DNA of 64,000 nt from JALYXV01 sp963733505 (GTDB taxonomy: Bacteria > Actinomycetota > Acidimicrobiia > Acidimicrobiales > Palsa-688), in contig CAVTDW010000004.1 of the NCBI GenBank assembly GCA_963733505.1, positions 1-64,000 of the forward strand, in the 5' to 3' direction. The notes beneath the pieces were generated by a model that saw nothing but the letters and a program-made list of their open reading frames with translations, was not told where the DNA came from and searched no databases. Each line of letters starts with the position of its first letter. The first letter of the stretch is position 1. The position numbers and the translations under genes are program-made. Below are positions 19,872-28,682 of the stretch, piece by piece.

Positions 19872-19887
19872 TGTCGTGTACACGACA
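19872..19887. promoter_or_regulatory. Perfect 16-bp palindrome upstream of the HAD-aceE operon
   Basis: TGTCGTGTACACGACA is fully self-complementary and lies 47 bp before the HAD start. It is probably the operator for this operon. No match to a named regulator's consensus is claimed. Confidence 0.6.
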
Positions 19888-19934
19888 CTTTGTACTCCGC
19901 CCTAGCCGTAGCGGCCGTCAGGCAAGATGGCCCG

Positions 19935-20699
19935 ATGCTCGAAGCGGTGATCTTCGATCTGGACGGCACGCTGGTCGACAGTGAGCAGCACGGCCATCGG
20001 GTGGCGTTCAACGACGCCTTCGAGGCGTTCGGCCTCCCCGACCGCTGGTCGCAGTCGGTGTATCGCGAGCTCCTCGCCACTACCGGCGGTGAGCGCCGGC
20101 TGTTCGCCTGGCTGTCGAGCCCCGAGTCCTCGTTTTGCGACCGCTCGGAGGATGAGCGACGCCAGATGGCGCGGTCGCTCCACCGTTGGAAGACCGACCG
20201 GGTCGAGGCCATGGCGGCTGCGGGGGCCATACCGGCCCGTGACGGTGTCACCGAATGGCTGGACCAGTTGGCCGGACGTGGGGTCCGCCTGGCGGTCGCC
20301 ACCACCGGATCCAAGCAATGGGCCCTCCCCCTCCTGGGAAAGGTGTTCGGCGAGGACCGCTTCGAGCTGGTGGTCGCGGGCGACGATGTGGCCCGGCGCA
20401 AGCCCGACCCCGAGGCCTACCTCCTGGCCGTGGAACGGCTGGGTCTCGACCGGTCCGCCGTGGTGGCGATCGAGGACTCGGGTCCGGGATGGGAGGCCGC
20501 CCGAGCCGGCGGCTTGATCTGTGTCGTCGTGGCCAACGACGAAACCGACCTCGCTTCGGTAGCCGGCGCCCCGCTGGTCATCGACGGTTTCGGCGCCGCC
20601 GCCCACGTCATCGAGGACCGTTTCGGCGTGATGAACTCTGGAGGCACCGTGGCCGACGTGCTGGCCCAACTTCTGACGCGCGCGAGCATAGAGACGTGA
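19935..20699 (+). CDS. HAD-superfamily phosphatase (CbbY/PGM-like)
   Basis: Motif I is VIFDLDGTLVDSE with both catalytic Asp residues; motif II is AVATTGSKQW with its conserved Thr; the Lys lies in ARRKPDPEAYLLA and the acidic motif IV in VVAIEDSGPGW. A helical cap occupies residues 20 to 100. The 254-aa length fits subfamily IA phosphatases or beta-phosphoglucomutases. The stop overlaps the GTG start of aceE by 3 bp, so it is cotranscribed. The substrate is unknown. Confidence 0.85.
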   Translation: MLEAVIFDLDGTLVDSEQHGHRVAFNDAFEAFGLPDRWSQSVYRELLATTGGERRLFAWLSSPESSFCDRSEDERRQMARSLHRWKTDRVEAMAAAGAIPARDGVTEWLDQLAGRGVRLAVATTGSKQWALPLLGKVFGEDRFELVVAGDDVARRKPDPEAYLLAVERLGLDRSAVVAIEDSGPGWEAARAGGLICVVVANDETDLASVAGAPLVIDGFGAAAHVIEDRFGVMNSGGTVADVLAQLLTRASIET

Positions 20700-23446
20700 T
20701 CTTCGACGGTTTCTCGCACCAGCTCCCCGACACCGACCCGGAGGAGACTGCGGAGTGGATCGACTCATTCGACGCGGTCCTCGACGCCCACGGCAAGTCG
20801 CGCGCCCGCTTCCTCCTGATGAAGCTGCTCGAACGGGCACGGGCGCAGCAGGTCGGATTCCCGGCCACCGTTTCCACCCCCTACGTCAACACCATCCCAC
20901 CCGACCAGGAGCCCTGGTTCCCGGGCGACGAGCACATCGAACGCCGCATACGCGCCTACATCCGGTGGAACGCCGCGGCCATGGTGGTGCGGGCCAACAA
21001 CCGGGCCGAAGGTATCGGCGGCCACCTGGCGACCTTCGCCAGCAGCGCCTCGCTGTACGAAGTCGGGTTCAACCACTTCTTTCAGGGCAAGGACAACGGC
21101 CGCTCCGGTGACCAGGTGTTCTTCCAGGGCCATGCGGCGCCGGGAATCTACGCCCGGGCGTTTCTGGAGGGCCGCCTGGGCGAGGGGCAACTCGACAATT
21201 TCCGGACCGAAGTCACCGGGGCGGCCTCGGGAGTCGGAGGGCTGTCCTCTTACCCCCATCCCCGCTTGATGCCGGAGTTCTGGGAATTTCCCACCGTCTC
21301 CATGGGCCTCGGGCCACTGAATGCGATCTATCAGGCCCACTTCAACCGGTACCTCCTCAACCGCCGCATCGCCGACACGTCTGCGTCGCGGGTGTGGTGC
21401 TTCGTCGGCGACGGCGAGTGCGACGAGCCCGAGACCCTCGGCGCCTTGTCCCTGGCGGCGCGGGAGAACCTGGACAACCTGACCTTCGTGATCAACTGCA
21501 ACCTGCAGCGCCTCGACGGTCCCGTCCGGGGCAACGGCAAGATCATCCAGGAGTTGGAAGCGGTGTTCCGGGGCGCCGGCTGGAACGTCATCAAGGTCAT
21601 CTGGGGTTCCAAGTGGGACGAGCTGCTGGCCCGCGACGTGGACGGCGTGCTCCTCAACCGGATGAACACCAGCGTCGACGGCGAGTACCAGCAATACGCC
21701 ACCCACGACGGGGCGTACATCCGGGAGCACTTCTTCGGCCCCGACCCCCGGCTGCGCAAGATCGTGGAGCACCTCTCCGACGACGACCTGCGCAACCTGC
21801 CCCGAGGCGGCCACGACTACCACAAGCTGTACGCCGCCTATAAGGCCGCCACCGAAACGACCGGCCAGCCGACCGTCATCCTGGCCAAGACCATCAAGGG
21901 ATGGACGCTCGGTCCCGAGATCGAGGGCCGCAACGCCACCCATCAGATCAAGAAGATGACCAAGCCGCAGCTGGTGGTGCTGCGCGACCGGCTCCACCTC
22001 CAGGAGGAGATTCCCGATTCGGCGCTGGACGCCGACGTGCCGCCGTTCTTCCGGCCCGCTGCGGGCAGCGTCGAGTACGACTACATGATGGAGCGGCGCC
22101 GGGCCCTCGGGGGCCCGCTCCCCCGCCGCACCCCCAACCGGGCCAAGGCGCTCGACCCGCCCGACAACAAGGTGTTCGACGAGTTCAAGGCGGGGTCGGG
22201 CACCCGGGCGGTGTCCACCACCGTGGCCTTCGCCGGTTTGTTGCGCAATCTGTTGCGGGACCGCAACATCGGCAAGCGGATCGTTCCCATCATTCCCGAC
22301 GAGGCCCGCACGTTCGGGCTGGACGCCTTGTTCAAGGAGATGAAGATCTACGCCCCGGGCGGCCAGTTGTACGACCCGGTCGACTCGCAGCTGATGCTGT
22401 CCTACACCGAATCCAAGGACGGACAGATCCTGGAGGAGGGCATCACCGAGGCGGGTTCGATGGCCGATTTCACCGCGGCCGGCACGGCCTACGCGACCCA
22501 CGCGACCGCGATGATCCCGTTCTTCATGTTCTATTCGATGTTCGGATTCCAGCGCGTCGGTGACTTGATCTGGGCATTCGGCGACGTCCGCGGTCGGGGC
22601 TTCTTGATGGGCGCCACGGCCGGGCGCACCACCCTGACCGGCGAGGGGCTCCAGCACGACGACGGCCATTCGCTCGTCCTGGCATCGACCGTGCCCAACC
22701 TGAAGGCCTACGACCCGGCATTCGCGTACGAGACGGCGGCGATCGTGAAGGCCGGCATCACCCAGATGTTCACCGGTCCGGTGCCCGAGGACGTCTTCTA
22801 TTACCTCACGCTGTACAACGAGAACTTCGTGATGCCCGCCGCTCCCGAGGTGACGGCGGGGTCGGAGTCGGAGTCGGTCGAGGCGCTGAGTCTTGACGAG
22901 CAGATTGTGCGCGGGATCTATCGCTTCGCCCCCGCCCCTGAGGGGCCACGCCGCAGGGCAACGGTGCTGTTCAGCGGGACCGGGAGCCAGGCAGCCCTTG
23001 AGGCGCAGCGCTTACTGGCCGCCCAGCACGACGTGGGCGCGGAGCTGTGGTCGGTGACGTCGTACAAGGCGCTGCGGGAAGAGGCACTCGGAGTCGAGCG
23101 GCGCAACCGGCTTCACCCCCATCAGCCACCGGCGACGCCCTACGTGACGGCCGCGCTGGCGGCCGCCGACGGCCCGATCGTCGCCGTGACCGACTACATG
23201 AAGATGGTGCCGGATCAGGTTGCCCGGTGGATCCCAGCCCATTTCACGTCGCTTGGCACCGATGGCTTCGGACGCAGCGACACCCGGGCGGCGCTGCGCC
23301 GGCACTTCGAGACCGACGCGGCCCACGTGGTGGTGGCGGTGCTCGACGGGCTACGGGCCACCGGCGACGCCAAGCCCGAGGAGGTCGCCGACGCCATCGC
23401 GTTGTACCAGATCGATGCCGAGGCGCCCGATCCCCTGCGTATCTGA
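20696..23446 (+). CDS. aceE: Pyruvate dehydrogenase E1, homodimeric type
   Basis: A 916-aa single-chain E1 that decarboxylates pyruvate and reductively acetylates lipoyl-E2. It shows the thiamine-diphosphate motif GDGECDEPE ending in NCN, the substrate-side DNGRSGDQVFFQGHAAPGIY, and the pyrimidine and transketolase C domains (GEGLQHDDGHS, GTGSQAALEAQRLL). The GTG start at 20696 overlaps the HAD stop. No E2 or E3 gene adjoins it, as is usual in actinobacteria. Intact, with high confidence. Confidence 0.95.
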   Translation: MIFDGFSHQLPDTDPEETAEWIDSFDAVLDAHGKSRARFLLMKLLERARAQQVGFPATVSTPYVNTIPPDQEPWFPGDEHIERRIRAYIRWNAAAMVVRANNRAEGIGGHLATFASSASLYEVGFNHFFQGKDNGRSGDQVFFQGHAAPGIYARAFLEGRLGEGQLDNFRTEVTGAASGVGGLSSYPHPRLMPEFWEFPTVSMGLGPLNAIYQAHFNRYLLNRRIADTSASRVWCFVGDGECDEPETLGALSLAARENLDNLTFVINCNLQRLDGPVRGNGKIIQELEAVFRGAGWNVIKVIWGSKWDELLARDVDGVLLNRMNTSVDGEYQQYATHDGAYIREHFFGPDPRLRKIVEHLSDDDLRNLPRGGHDYHKLYAAYKAATETTGQPTVILAKTIKGWTLGPEIEGRNATHQIKKMTKPQLVVLRDRLHLQEEIPDSALDADVPPFFRPAAGSVEYDYMMERRRALGGPLPRRTPNRAKALDPPDNKVFDEFKAGSGTRAVSTTVAFAGLLRNLLRDRNIGKRIVPIIPDEARTFGLDALFKEMKIYAPGGQLYDPVDSQLMLSYTESKDGQILEEGITEAGSMADFTAAGTAYATHATAMIPFFMFYSMFGFQRVGDLIWAFGDVRGRGFLMGATAGRTTLTGEGLQHDDGHSLVLASTVPNLKAYDPAFAYETAAIVKAGITQMFTGPVPEDVFYYLTLYNENFVMPAAPEVTAGSESESVEALSLDEQIVRGIYRFAPAPEGPRRRATVLFSGTGSQAALEAQRLLAAQHDVGAELWSVTSYKALREEALGVERRNRLHPHQPPATPYVTAALAAADGPIVAVTDYMKMVPDQVARWIPAHFTSLGTDGFGRSDTRAALRRHFETDAAHVVVAVLDGLRATGDAKPEEVADAIALYQIDAEAPDPLRI

Positions 23447-23767
23447 CACGTCTGACCTGGTCAGAACTTGTCTGACCTGGGTCTTCCGAGGGGATCGCGC
23501 CTCGATGGGGTAGTCTGCGCGGCCTAGGGACGCCTCGTTAGGTTCGACGACCGGTTCGGTTGCCGCCCCGTGTGCAGGACCGACGCCTCTTGTGATCCCA
23601 CAAAAGAGAGGGTGCGGTGCCCATGGCCAGATTGCGTTCGACGACGTTCCCGACGGCCGTCTCGGCATGGACGAAGGACCGGGCTGATGTCAAGTTCTCG
23701 TGACCGAGCAGGACACGTGGCATCGGCTTCGCGGGCCGCGAGTACGCCAGATGGTCTGGCGAGGCCG
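23447..23767. other. Intergenic region after aceE
   Basis: About 320 bp with no convincing gene. It carries a direct repeat of TCTGACCTGG (23449 and 23471) just after the aceE stop. Otherwise nothing recognised. Confidence 0.5.
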
Positions 23768-24010
23768 ATGAGCGACGACGAGATCAGAGAAGCGATCGAC
23801 AAGGGGATCGCAGAGGAGCACGAACTGCGGACCCGGCACCAGCGCGGGCCGATGGATCCAAACGACTCCCGGCGCCTTCGTGAACTCTCGGAGTCACGGG
23901 ATCAGTGTTGGGATCTGTTGCGCCAGCGGCGGGCCCGGCGAGAGTTCGGGTTCGATCCCAACAACGCCGATGCACGAGATCCCGAAACCCTCAAGCACTA
24001 CCGCCAGTAG
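23768..24010 (+). CDS. DUF2630 family protein
   Basis: An 80-aa protein: IDKGIAEEHELRTRHQRG, then RLRELSESRDQCWDLLRQRRARREFG, the hallmark of the small helical actinobacterial DUF2630 family. An upstream in-frame extension lacks family similarity, so the ATG at 23768 is chosen. Function unknown; predicted two-helix coiled coil, cytosolic. Confidence 0.82.
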   Translation: MSDDEIREAIDKGIAEEHELRTRHQRGPMDPNDSRRLRELSESRDQCWDLLRQRRARREFGFDPNNADARDPETLKHYRQ

Positions 24011-24169
24011 CGAGCGCGCCGGCTCCACCGTCACGGCGGCATAACCTCGTGCCCGCGACTCCGAGAAGGAAGTCGCGAGCCGATGTCGGCGTGGCGCTGT
24101 CGGATAGCCATTCGGACGACTCATCCACCAGCAAGTTGAGCTCGTTTACAGAGTGCGAACGTGGTGCCG

Positions 24170-24409
24170 TTACTGGATGCGGCTCGACAAGCCAGCCGCG
24201 GGGCATGCACTCGGTTGAGTGGCAGCTTGAGGATGTATTAGGTAACGGATCGCGATCCATAGCAGGACCGCTGTCACGATGAGTACGACCAACAACTTGA
24301 GGAGTTTCTGGTTCCAGTTCGCCTCCCAATAGGTTCCGCATGCGGGACATCGTTCTCGCTTAGCCGGAACGTTTTCGCCGCATTCGTCACATTTCCGGCG
24401 ACGCGACAT
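24170..24409 (-). CDS. Zinc-ribbon single-span membrane protein
   Basis: MSRRRKCDECGENVPAKRER then CPAC: two CxxC pairs forming a zinc ribbon, followed by a 20-residue hydrophobic helix (KLLKLLVVLIVTAVLLWIAI) and a short tail. 79 aa. Start at ATG 24409 directly before the ribbon. Function unknown; such proteins are common and poorly characterised. Confidence 0.65.
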   Translation of the reverse strand: MSRRRKCDECGENVPAKRERCPACGTYWEANWNQKLLKLLVVLIVTAVLLWIAIRYLIHPQAATQPSACPAAGLSSRIQ

Positions 24410-24466
24410 TGAAGGACAATACCTGATTGCTCCGGTCGGTCGGCCCTTCGTCACATCACCCGCACC

Positions 24467-24561
24467 GCGCTTGGCATCAGCTCCTAGCAGCTTCGGCCGC
24501 AAACGATATGCCGCAATGGAGGTACCGAATCCGAGCGCAGTGATGGTGCCGTTACTGCTCG
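24467..24561. repeat. 95-bp imperfect direct repeat, copy 1
   Basis: Matches 26096-26192 with few differences, sharing GCGCTTGGCATCAGCTCC, CAGCTTCGGCCGC, GGTACCGAATCCGA and GATGGTGCCGTTACTGCTCG. A 13-bp piece, GGTGCCGTTACTG, recurs at about 24162. The rest of the 24410-24725 gap holds no gene that I can support. Confidence 0.85.
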
Positions 24562-24725
24562 CCCGAGAGAGTTAGGTCATCGTGATCAGTGGGCCGTCCC
24601 GCCGTCGGCTAGGCAAACAGACAACGTCCGCGTTGTTGGACCATGGGGCTTCCTGCGGCCCCAATCCTCTGACTCGGTAACGTCGCTATTCGACCCCAGG
24701 TGTTCGGAGGAGGCGCGACCCCTTA

Positions 24726-25286
24726 ATGTCCAGTTCGGGTTCCGTGGACGACCACCTACGCCGAGTACTTGTCCACGGGCTCCAGCCAGCACGAGTCGTG
24801 ATAGTCGACTACGACAGCAGGTGGCCCGTGCGTTACGAGCGGTGCGCCACCCGCCTCCGCCATGTGCTCGGTGACCGACTGCTCCTGATCGAGCACATCG
24901 GCTCCACCGCAGTTCCAGGGCTGGCAGCCAAGGCGGTCATCGACATCGTGATCGGGATCGTCGACCCCGACGACGAGACCTCCTACCTCGCCGACCTGAC
25001 GTGTGAGGGTTATGACCTGAGGGTGCGCGAACCGGGGCACCGGGCGCTGAGGGGTGGCGAACCCGATGCCCCGGTCAACTTGCACTGCTACCGGCCCGAT
25101 GCGTTCGAGGTTGGGCGCTATCTGGCGTTCCGGGACCGACTCCGCGCGGACTCCATCGACCGAGACCGATATGCCGAGGTCAAGCGCATACTCGCCGACC
25201 GCGAGTGGCCGGACATGAACTACTACGCCGAGGCGAAGTCCCAGATCATCGAGGAGATCCTGCGCCATACCGACTCAATCGGTTGA
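24726..25286 (+). CDS. GrpB (UPF0157) family protein
   Basis: Contains DYDSRWPVRYERCATRL, IEHIGSTAVPGLAAKAVIDI and the downstream VNLHCYRPDAFEVGRYLAFRDRLR, the GrpB/nucleotidyltransferase-fold signature. 186 aa, near the usual 170 to 180. GTG at 24744 is an alternative start. Family members are predicted nucleotidyltransferases of unknown substrate. It lies within a small-gene accessory stretch. Confidence 0.85.
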   Translation: MSSSGSVDDHLRRVLVHGLQPARVVIVDYDSRWPVRYERCATRLRHVLGDRLLLIEHIGSTAVPGLAAKAVIDIVIGIVDPDDETSYLADLTCEGYDLRVREPGHRALRGGEPDAPVNLHCYRPDAFEVGRYLAFRDRLRADSIDRDRYAEVKRILADREWPDMNYYAEAKSQIIEEILRHTDSIG

Positions 25287-25304
25287 CCAAGCGCTGGGTT
25301 GCGG

Positions 25305-25611
25305 TCCCCCGACTGCTCCTGCTTGCAATACCGGTAGAAGCTTGCCAGCGTCGAAAGGCGTCTCGCCCTGTCGAGCGCGTCCTGCCGGTTTCCCTCCATC
25401 CACCGCCCGAACAGCTCCACGTGCCCGCGCCGGACGTTGAACTGGGTCAACTTGCTTCGTGGCACCAGGCGGCGAACGGCCGAAGGTCGGTAGCGGAGCT
25501 GACGCTGCTACTTCCGCAGTAGCCAGCCATGAACCCATCGAACGTCATGGTCTCGCTCCGGGCAACGGGGTCAACCGCGACCAGGACTGCGACAGATGCG
25601 GTTTTTGACAT
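25305..25611 (-). pseudogene. Tyrosine recombinase (integrase) N-terminal remnant
   Basis: The N-terminal part MTFDGFMAGYCGSSSVSSAT and DLRPFAAWCHEA continues, after a one-base shift near 25450, as FNVRRGHVELFGRWMEGN and RRLSTLASFYRYCKQEQ. This is the SAM-like core-binding domain of phage/XerC-type integrases. The catalytic domain is missing; similarity stops about 20 bp from the grpB stop. A relic of a mobile element. Confidence 0.65.
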
Positions 25612-25772
25612 CACAAGCTTCTCTCGTTCGGCGGCCCGGACAGACCGACCAAACGACACCACCGAGGCGAGCCGAACCGCTCGGCACGGAGGCGACGGAA
25701 TCAGTTGGCACCGCCGGTGGCAGCTGACCGACGGGACAACGGTTCTCGGTCGACGACACCTAACGTGGGAGC

Positions 25773-26074
25773 GTGGCGATCGAACCTGAAGCGTCGACCG
25801 AGCTTGACGTGGCGGTCGCACGGGCCCGTTTCCAGGCAGCGGCCACCGGTGAGCTCCGGCCCATCCTCACCCAGTCATCTGTGGCCCCGACGTCCGAGGA
25901 GCTCGCCGACTTCGTCGACCGCTGCGCAGGCGGGTGAACCACCTGACCGCCGAAGCGCTCGCCGCCGCCCTGATCGGCGGCGCGAGCATCCGAGTGACCA
26001 CCGAGGCCGTCGTTCTCCGCGACGCCTGCCGCGAACTGGCAATCGACCTCGAGGTGCTACCTCCCCACCAATGA
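25773..26074 (+). pseudogene. Hypothetical protein, one frameshift
   Basis: GTG at 25773 opens a 54-codon frame (ELDVAVARARFQAAATGELR) ending in TGA near 25935. Inserting one base near 25924 continues it as RVNHLTAEALAAALIGGASI to a TGA at 26072. The composition is protein-like. Not recognised. Confidence 0.4.
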
Positions 26075-26095
26075 AGCAAGGAGGCGCCGCAAGAG

Positions 26096-26192
26096 GCGCT
26101 TGGCATCAGCTCCAAGCAGCTTCGGCCGCGAACGACATGCCGCGATGGGGAGGTACCGAATCCGAACACAGCGATGGTGCCGTTACTGCTCG
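26096..26192. repeat. 95-bp imperfect direct repeat, copy 2
   Basis: Second copy of the element at 24467-24561, two bases longer (GGGGAGG against GGAGG). It ends about 35 bp before the NTF2-like gene. The two copies bracket grpB and the integrase remnant. Confidence 0.85.
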
Positions 26193-26227
26193 GTCCTGGC
26201 GTGATGCCTATCTGGAAGGATCTGAGG

Positions 26228-26602
26228 GTGACCGATACCGATACCCTCATGGCCGCCGAGAAGCGATTTCAACAAGCTCAACTTCACTCGGACATTTCGG
26301 AGCTTGACCACTTGCTTCATCCCGACCTCATCTTTGTTGGTCCCGACGGAACGCTCGGCGACAAAGCCAGCGACATCGACGCGCACCGCTCAGGGCTAAT
26401 CCACATTGACGTGCTCGAGCCTGAAGACATCGTCGTCCGCGTTTCTGACGGTGTCGGGATCACGGTCCTCACGGCGCGACTCGAAGGCGACTTCGCCCGC
26501 CGCGAGTTCTCAACCCGAATGATCTACACCCGCAGCTGGGCGTTCTGCACCCAGGGCTGGCGGGTCGTCGCTGCCCACATCAGCACGATCGCACCGACTT
26601 GA
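26228..26602 (+). CDS. NTF2-like / DUF4440 protein
   Basis: TDTDTLMAAEKRFQQAQ, then LDHLLHPDLIFVGPDGTLG and WRVVAAHIST, the SnoaL-like DUF4440 pattern; 124 aa. The GTG at 26228, preceded by AAGGATCTGAGG, is favoured over the in-frame codon at 26174, which lies in the repeat. Role unknown; possibly a small-molecule-binding or isomerase fold. Confidence 0.75.
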   Translation: MTDTDTLMAAEKRFQQAQLHSDISELDHLLHPDLIFVGPDGTLGDKASDIDAHRSGLIHIDVLEPEDIVVRVSDGVGITVLTARLEGDFARREFSTRMIYTRSWAFCTQGWRVVAAHISTIAPT

Positions 26603-27103
26603 AGCCGCCGCATGCCGGAGGACTTCACTCACGACGAACTGGTTGGCGCTGCAGGAAACACCCCCAAGTGGGCTCGCAACCTTCAGGCGACAGCGCTCGG
26701 CTGCATCGCTACACGAGAGGCAGAGCGCCGGTGCGAACAATACCGAGCACGAGTGTCCTGCCGAAGTGGGACGGTTGTGATCCCGAGGGGTCGTCGTGCC
26801 GCGTGTGCGAGCGTAGGCGCCATCCCTGCGGACCGTTATTGGACGGGCCAACGTGTTGGCGAGGGGGACAGAGGTGTGCTCGTCGGAGTCGAATACGCGG
26901 GTGCGCTCGCGGTCATCGTTCATATAGCCGGGAAATTGGTGAGCGTTTCGGCCTTCTCGTTGCGATATCACAAATCGCACTGCCTCCACGCCGCCCCCTC
27001 GAATCGCGCCTGCACCCGCGGTCGCTGCCAGAGGATCTATATGTCGAGCGCGGGCTCCTCGATCCCTCGGCATCGAGTCCACTCGGCCGCGGGATAAGCG
27101 GCG
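26603..27103. other. Gene-poor region
   Basis: 500 bp with open frames on both strands but none with recognisable domains or convincing codon bias. I see no repeat, RNA gene or mobile-element end here. Confidence 0.5.
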
Positions 27104-27283
27104 CTACTCAGTCTTCAGAATTGATCGAAGTTGCTCACGCAACTCAGGTCCATCGGCGTGCCCGTGAACGTCGGCAGCATGCATGGCGGCGGCGCGAACA
27201 ACCTCTTCCTCTTCCCCACTAATGGTGAGAGTACAACCAGACTCACTTGGCATATCTCGACAATCAACAATCTTGCGTGGCAT
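27104..27283 (-). CDS. DUF1059 family protein
   Basis: MPRKIVDCRDMPSESGCTLT, then an SGEEEEVVRAAAMHA segment and VHGHADGPELREQLRSIL: the small DUF1059 family with its conserved DCRD and Cys. 59 aa. ATG at 27283 is preceded by GGAGG at good spacing. Function unknown. Confidence 0.85.
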   Translation of the reverse strand: MPRKIVDCRDMPSESGCTLTISGEEEEVVRAAAMHAADVHGHADGPELREQLRSILKTE

Positions 27284-27888
27284 TCCGACCTCCTGTACTG
27301 GCATGGCGAAGCCTACGACTCTGCGGCCGCTGAAGATACTCGGGAGGTCTTACGTAGCGCCAATGCATGTGGACTGAGCAGGCTCTGGTTCGGCCAATGG
27401 GCCGCCCTATAGCCGGCGGAGGAGCGCACTTTTCCTGGCCGATAACCACAGGTTGAAGACGGCGAAGCCTGCTGTCGCTTGGGTTCGGCGGCCCGGACAG
27501 GGACACCCCGACGTTGAGCGTTTGCCTGAAGGCGTCGTGGGTTGCGCAGTTCACCACCGGAAGATGCTGCTGGAGCCACAGACTTCTGAAAGACCGGGAT
27601 CGCGTGCACCGACACGCGATGGACAAGGCCGTCCCCTGGGCGCGTGGTGCGATGCAGCGATCGGGCTGGTTCCGGGCATCGAGCAAACAAAGCGTGGAGG
27701 CGAGCTTGCCCGGTCAGTCGAAATTGGTCATGGACCCTTGCCAGGGAACGGGAGACGGCCCGCGCCCTCGGGTCACAGCCCTCAGAGACCCCCATCCGCA
27801 CGAAACCACACGCTGACCGATGCCGGACCCGCACGATCATGACCCGTTAGACGCAAACAAGCCGATCCGGCTCGGTAGAGTCTATGGC
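27284..27888. other. Gene-poor region
   Basis: 600 bp without a supportable gene. Overlapping frames exist on both strands but show no domain, conserved motif or ribosome-binding site. No inverted repeat suggests a transposon end. Confidence 0.5.
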
Positions 27889-28467
27889 GTGGCAGATCTG
27901 CACCTCTCTGGTGAGCCCGAGGCCGACAAGCTCATCTCAGAGGATCCCCTGGCTCTACTCATCGGCATGGTCCTCGACCAGCAGATCCCCCTGGAATGGG
28001 CCTTCAGTGGCCCGTGGCGGCTCAAAGAACGCCTCGGTGGGCGCTTGGACGTCGGCGAGATCGCAGCCATGGACCCCGATGCGCTCGGCAAGGCGTTCGC
28101 CGAGCGACCAGCACTGCACCGCTTCCCGGGATCGAACGCCAAACGGGTGCAGGCCTTGGCGCAGATCATCGTCGACGAGTACGACGGCGACGCCGCGGCA
28201 CTATGGAACACGGCATCGTCCGGCGAGGAGTTGTATCGCCGGGTCAAGGCGCTACCGGGCTTCGGCGAGCAGAAGGCCAGGATCTTCGTGGCCCTACTCG
28301 GCAAGCAGCTCGGTGTTCAGCCCCCCGGGTGGGCCGAGGCTGCCGGACCATACGGCCAGCCGGGGACGCTCATGTCGGTGGCCGACATCAAGAGCCCCGA
28401 GACGCTGGCCGAAGTACGCGATTACAAGCGGGCCAAGAAGGCCGCGGCCAAAGCCGCGGCGGAGTAA
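27889..28467 (+). CDS. HhH-GPD base-excision DNA repair protein
   Basis: DPLALLIGMVLDQQIPLEWAF is the first helix of the family and VKALPGFGEQKARIFVALL the helix-hairpin-helix with GFG. The Lys-rich tail AKKAAAKAAAE may bind DNA. 192 aa, typical of the uncharacterised actinobacterial HhH-GPD group related to 3-methyladenine glycosylases; no Fe-S cysteines. The GTG at 27889 starts the conserved ADLHLSG segment. Confidence 0.82.
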   Translation: MADLHLSGEPEADKLISEDPLALLIGMVLDQQIPLEWAFSGPWRLKERLGGRLDVGEIAAMDPDALGKAFAERPALHRFPGSNAKRVQALAQIIVDEYDGDAAALWNTASSGEELYRRVKALPGFGEQKARIFVALLGKQLGVQPPGWAEAAGPYGQPGTLMSVADIKSPETLAEVRDYKRAKKAAAKAAAE

Positions 28468-28481
28468 TCCGCGCCGACCAC

Positions 28482-28682
28482 GTGAAGGTCATCGCCAACG
28501 GCACCTCGACCGAGCTACCACCCGGCGCCACGCTGACCGACCTGCTCGCGGCGCTGGGGCTGGGCGCCAAGTGGGTAGTGGCGGAGCGCAACGGCGAGGC
28601 AATCCCCCGCGCCAACATGGAATCCACCGTGCTCGCCGATGGCGACCGGATCGAGCTGGTACGAGCCGTAGCCGGTGGCTGA
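28482..28682 (+). CDS. thiS: Sulfur carrier protein ThiS
   Basis: A 66-aa ubiquitin-like protein: VKVIANGTSTELPPGATLTD, VAERNGEAIPR and the obligatory C-terminal Gly-Gly (AVAGG), which is thiocarboxylated to donate sulfur for thiazole synthesis. GTG start. It overlaps thiE by 8 bp. thiG, thiF and thiO are not in the window. Confidence 0.88.
   Translation: MKVIANGTSTELPPGATLTDLLAALGLGAKWVVAERNGEAIPRANMESTVLADGDRIELVRAVAGG

Noticed and set aside
20765..22669. 634-codon open frame antisense to aceE
   Set aside because: Composition is a high-GC shadow of aceE with no domain.
24467..26192. 95-bp repeats considered as integron attC sites
   Set aside because: A GTTAGGT core-like site near 24571 has no matching RYYYAAC at attC spacing; no palindromic attC fold and no integron integrase.
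26612..27097. 161-codon plus-strand frame
   Set aside because: No domain, weak codon bias, overlapping frames on both strands equally long.
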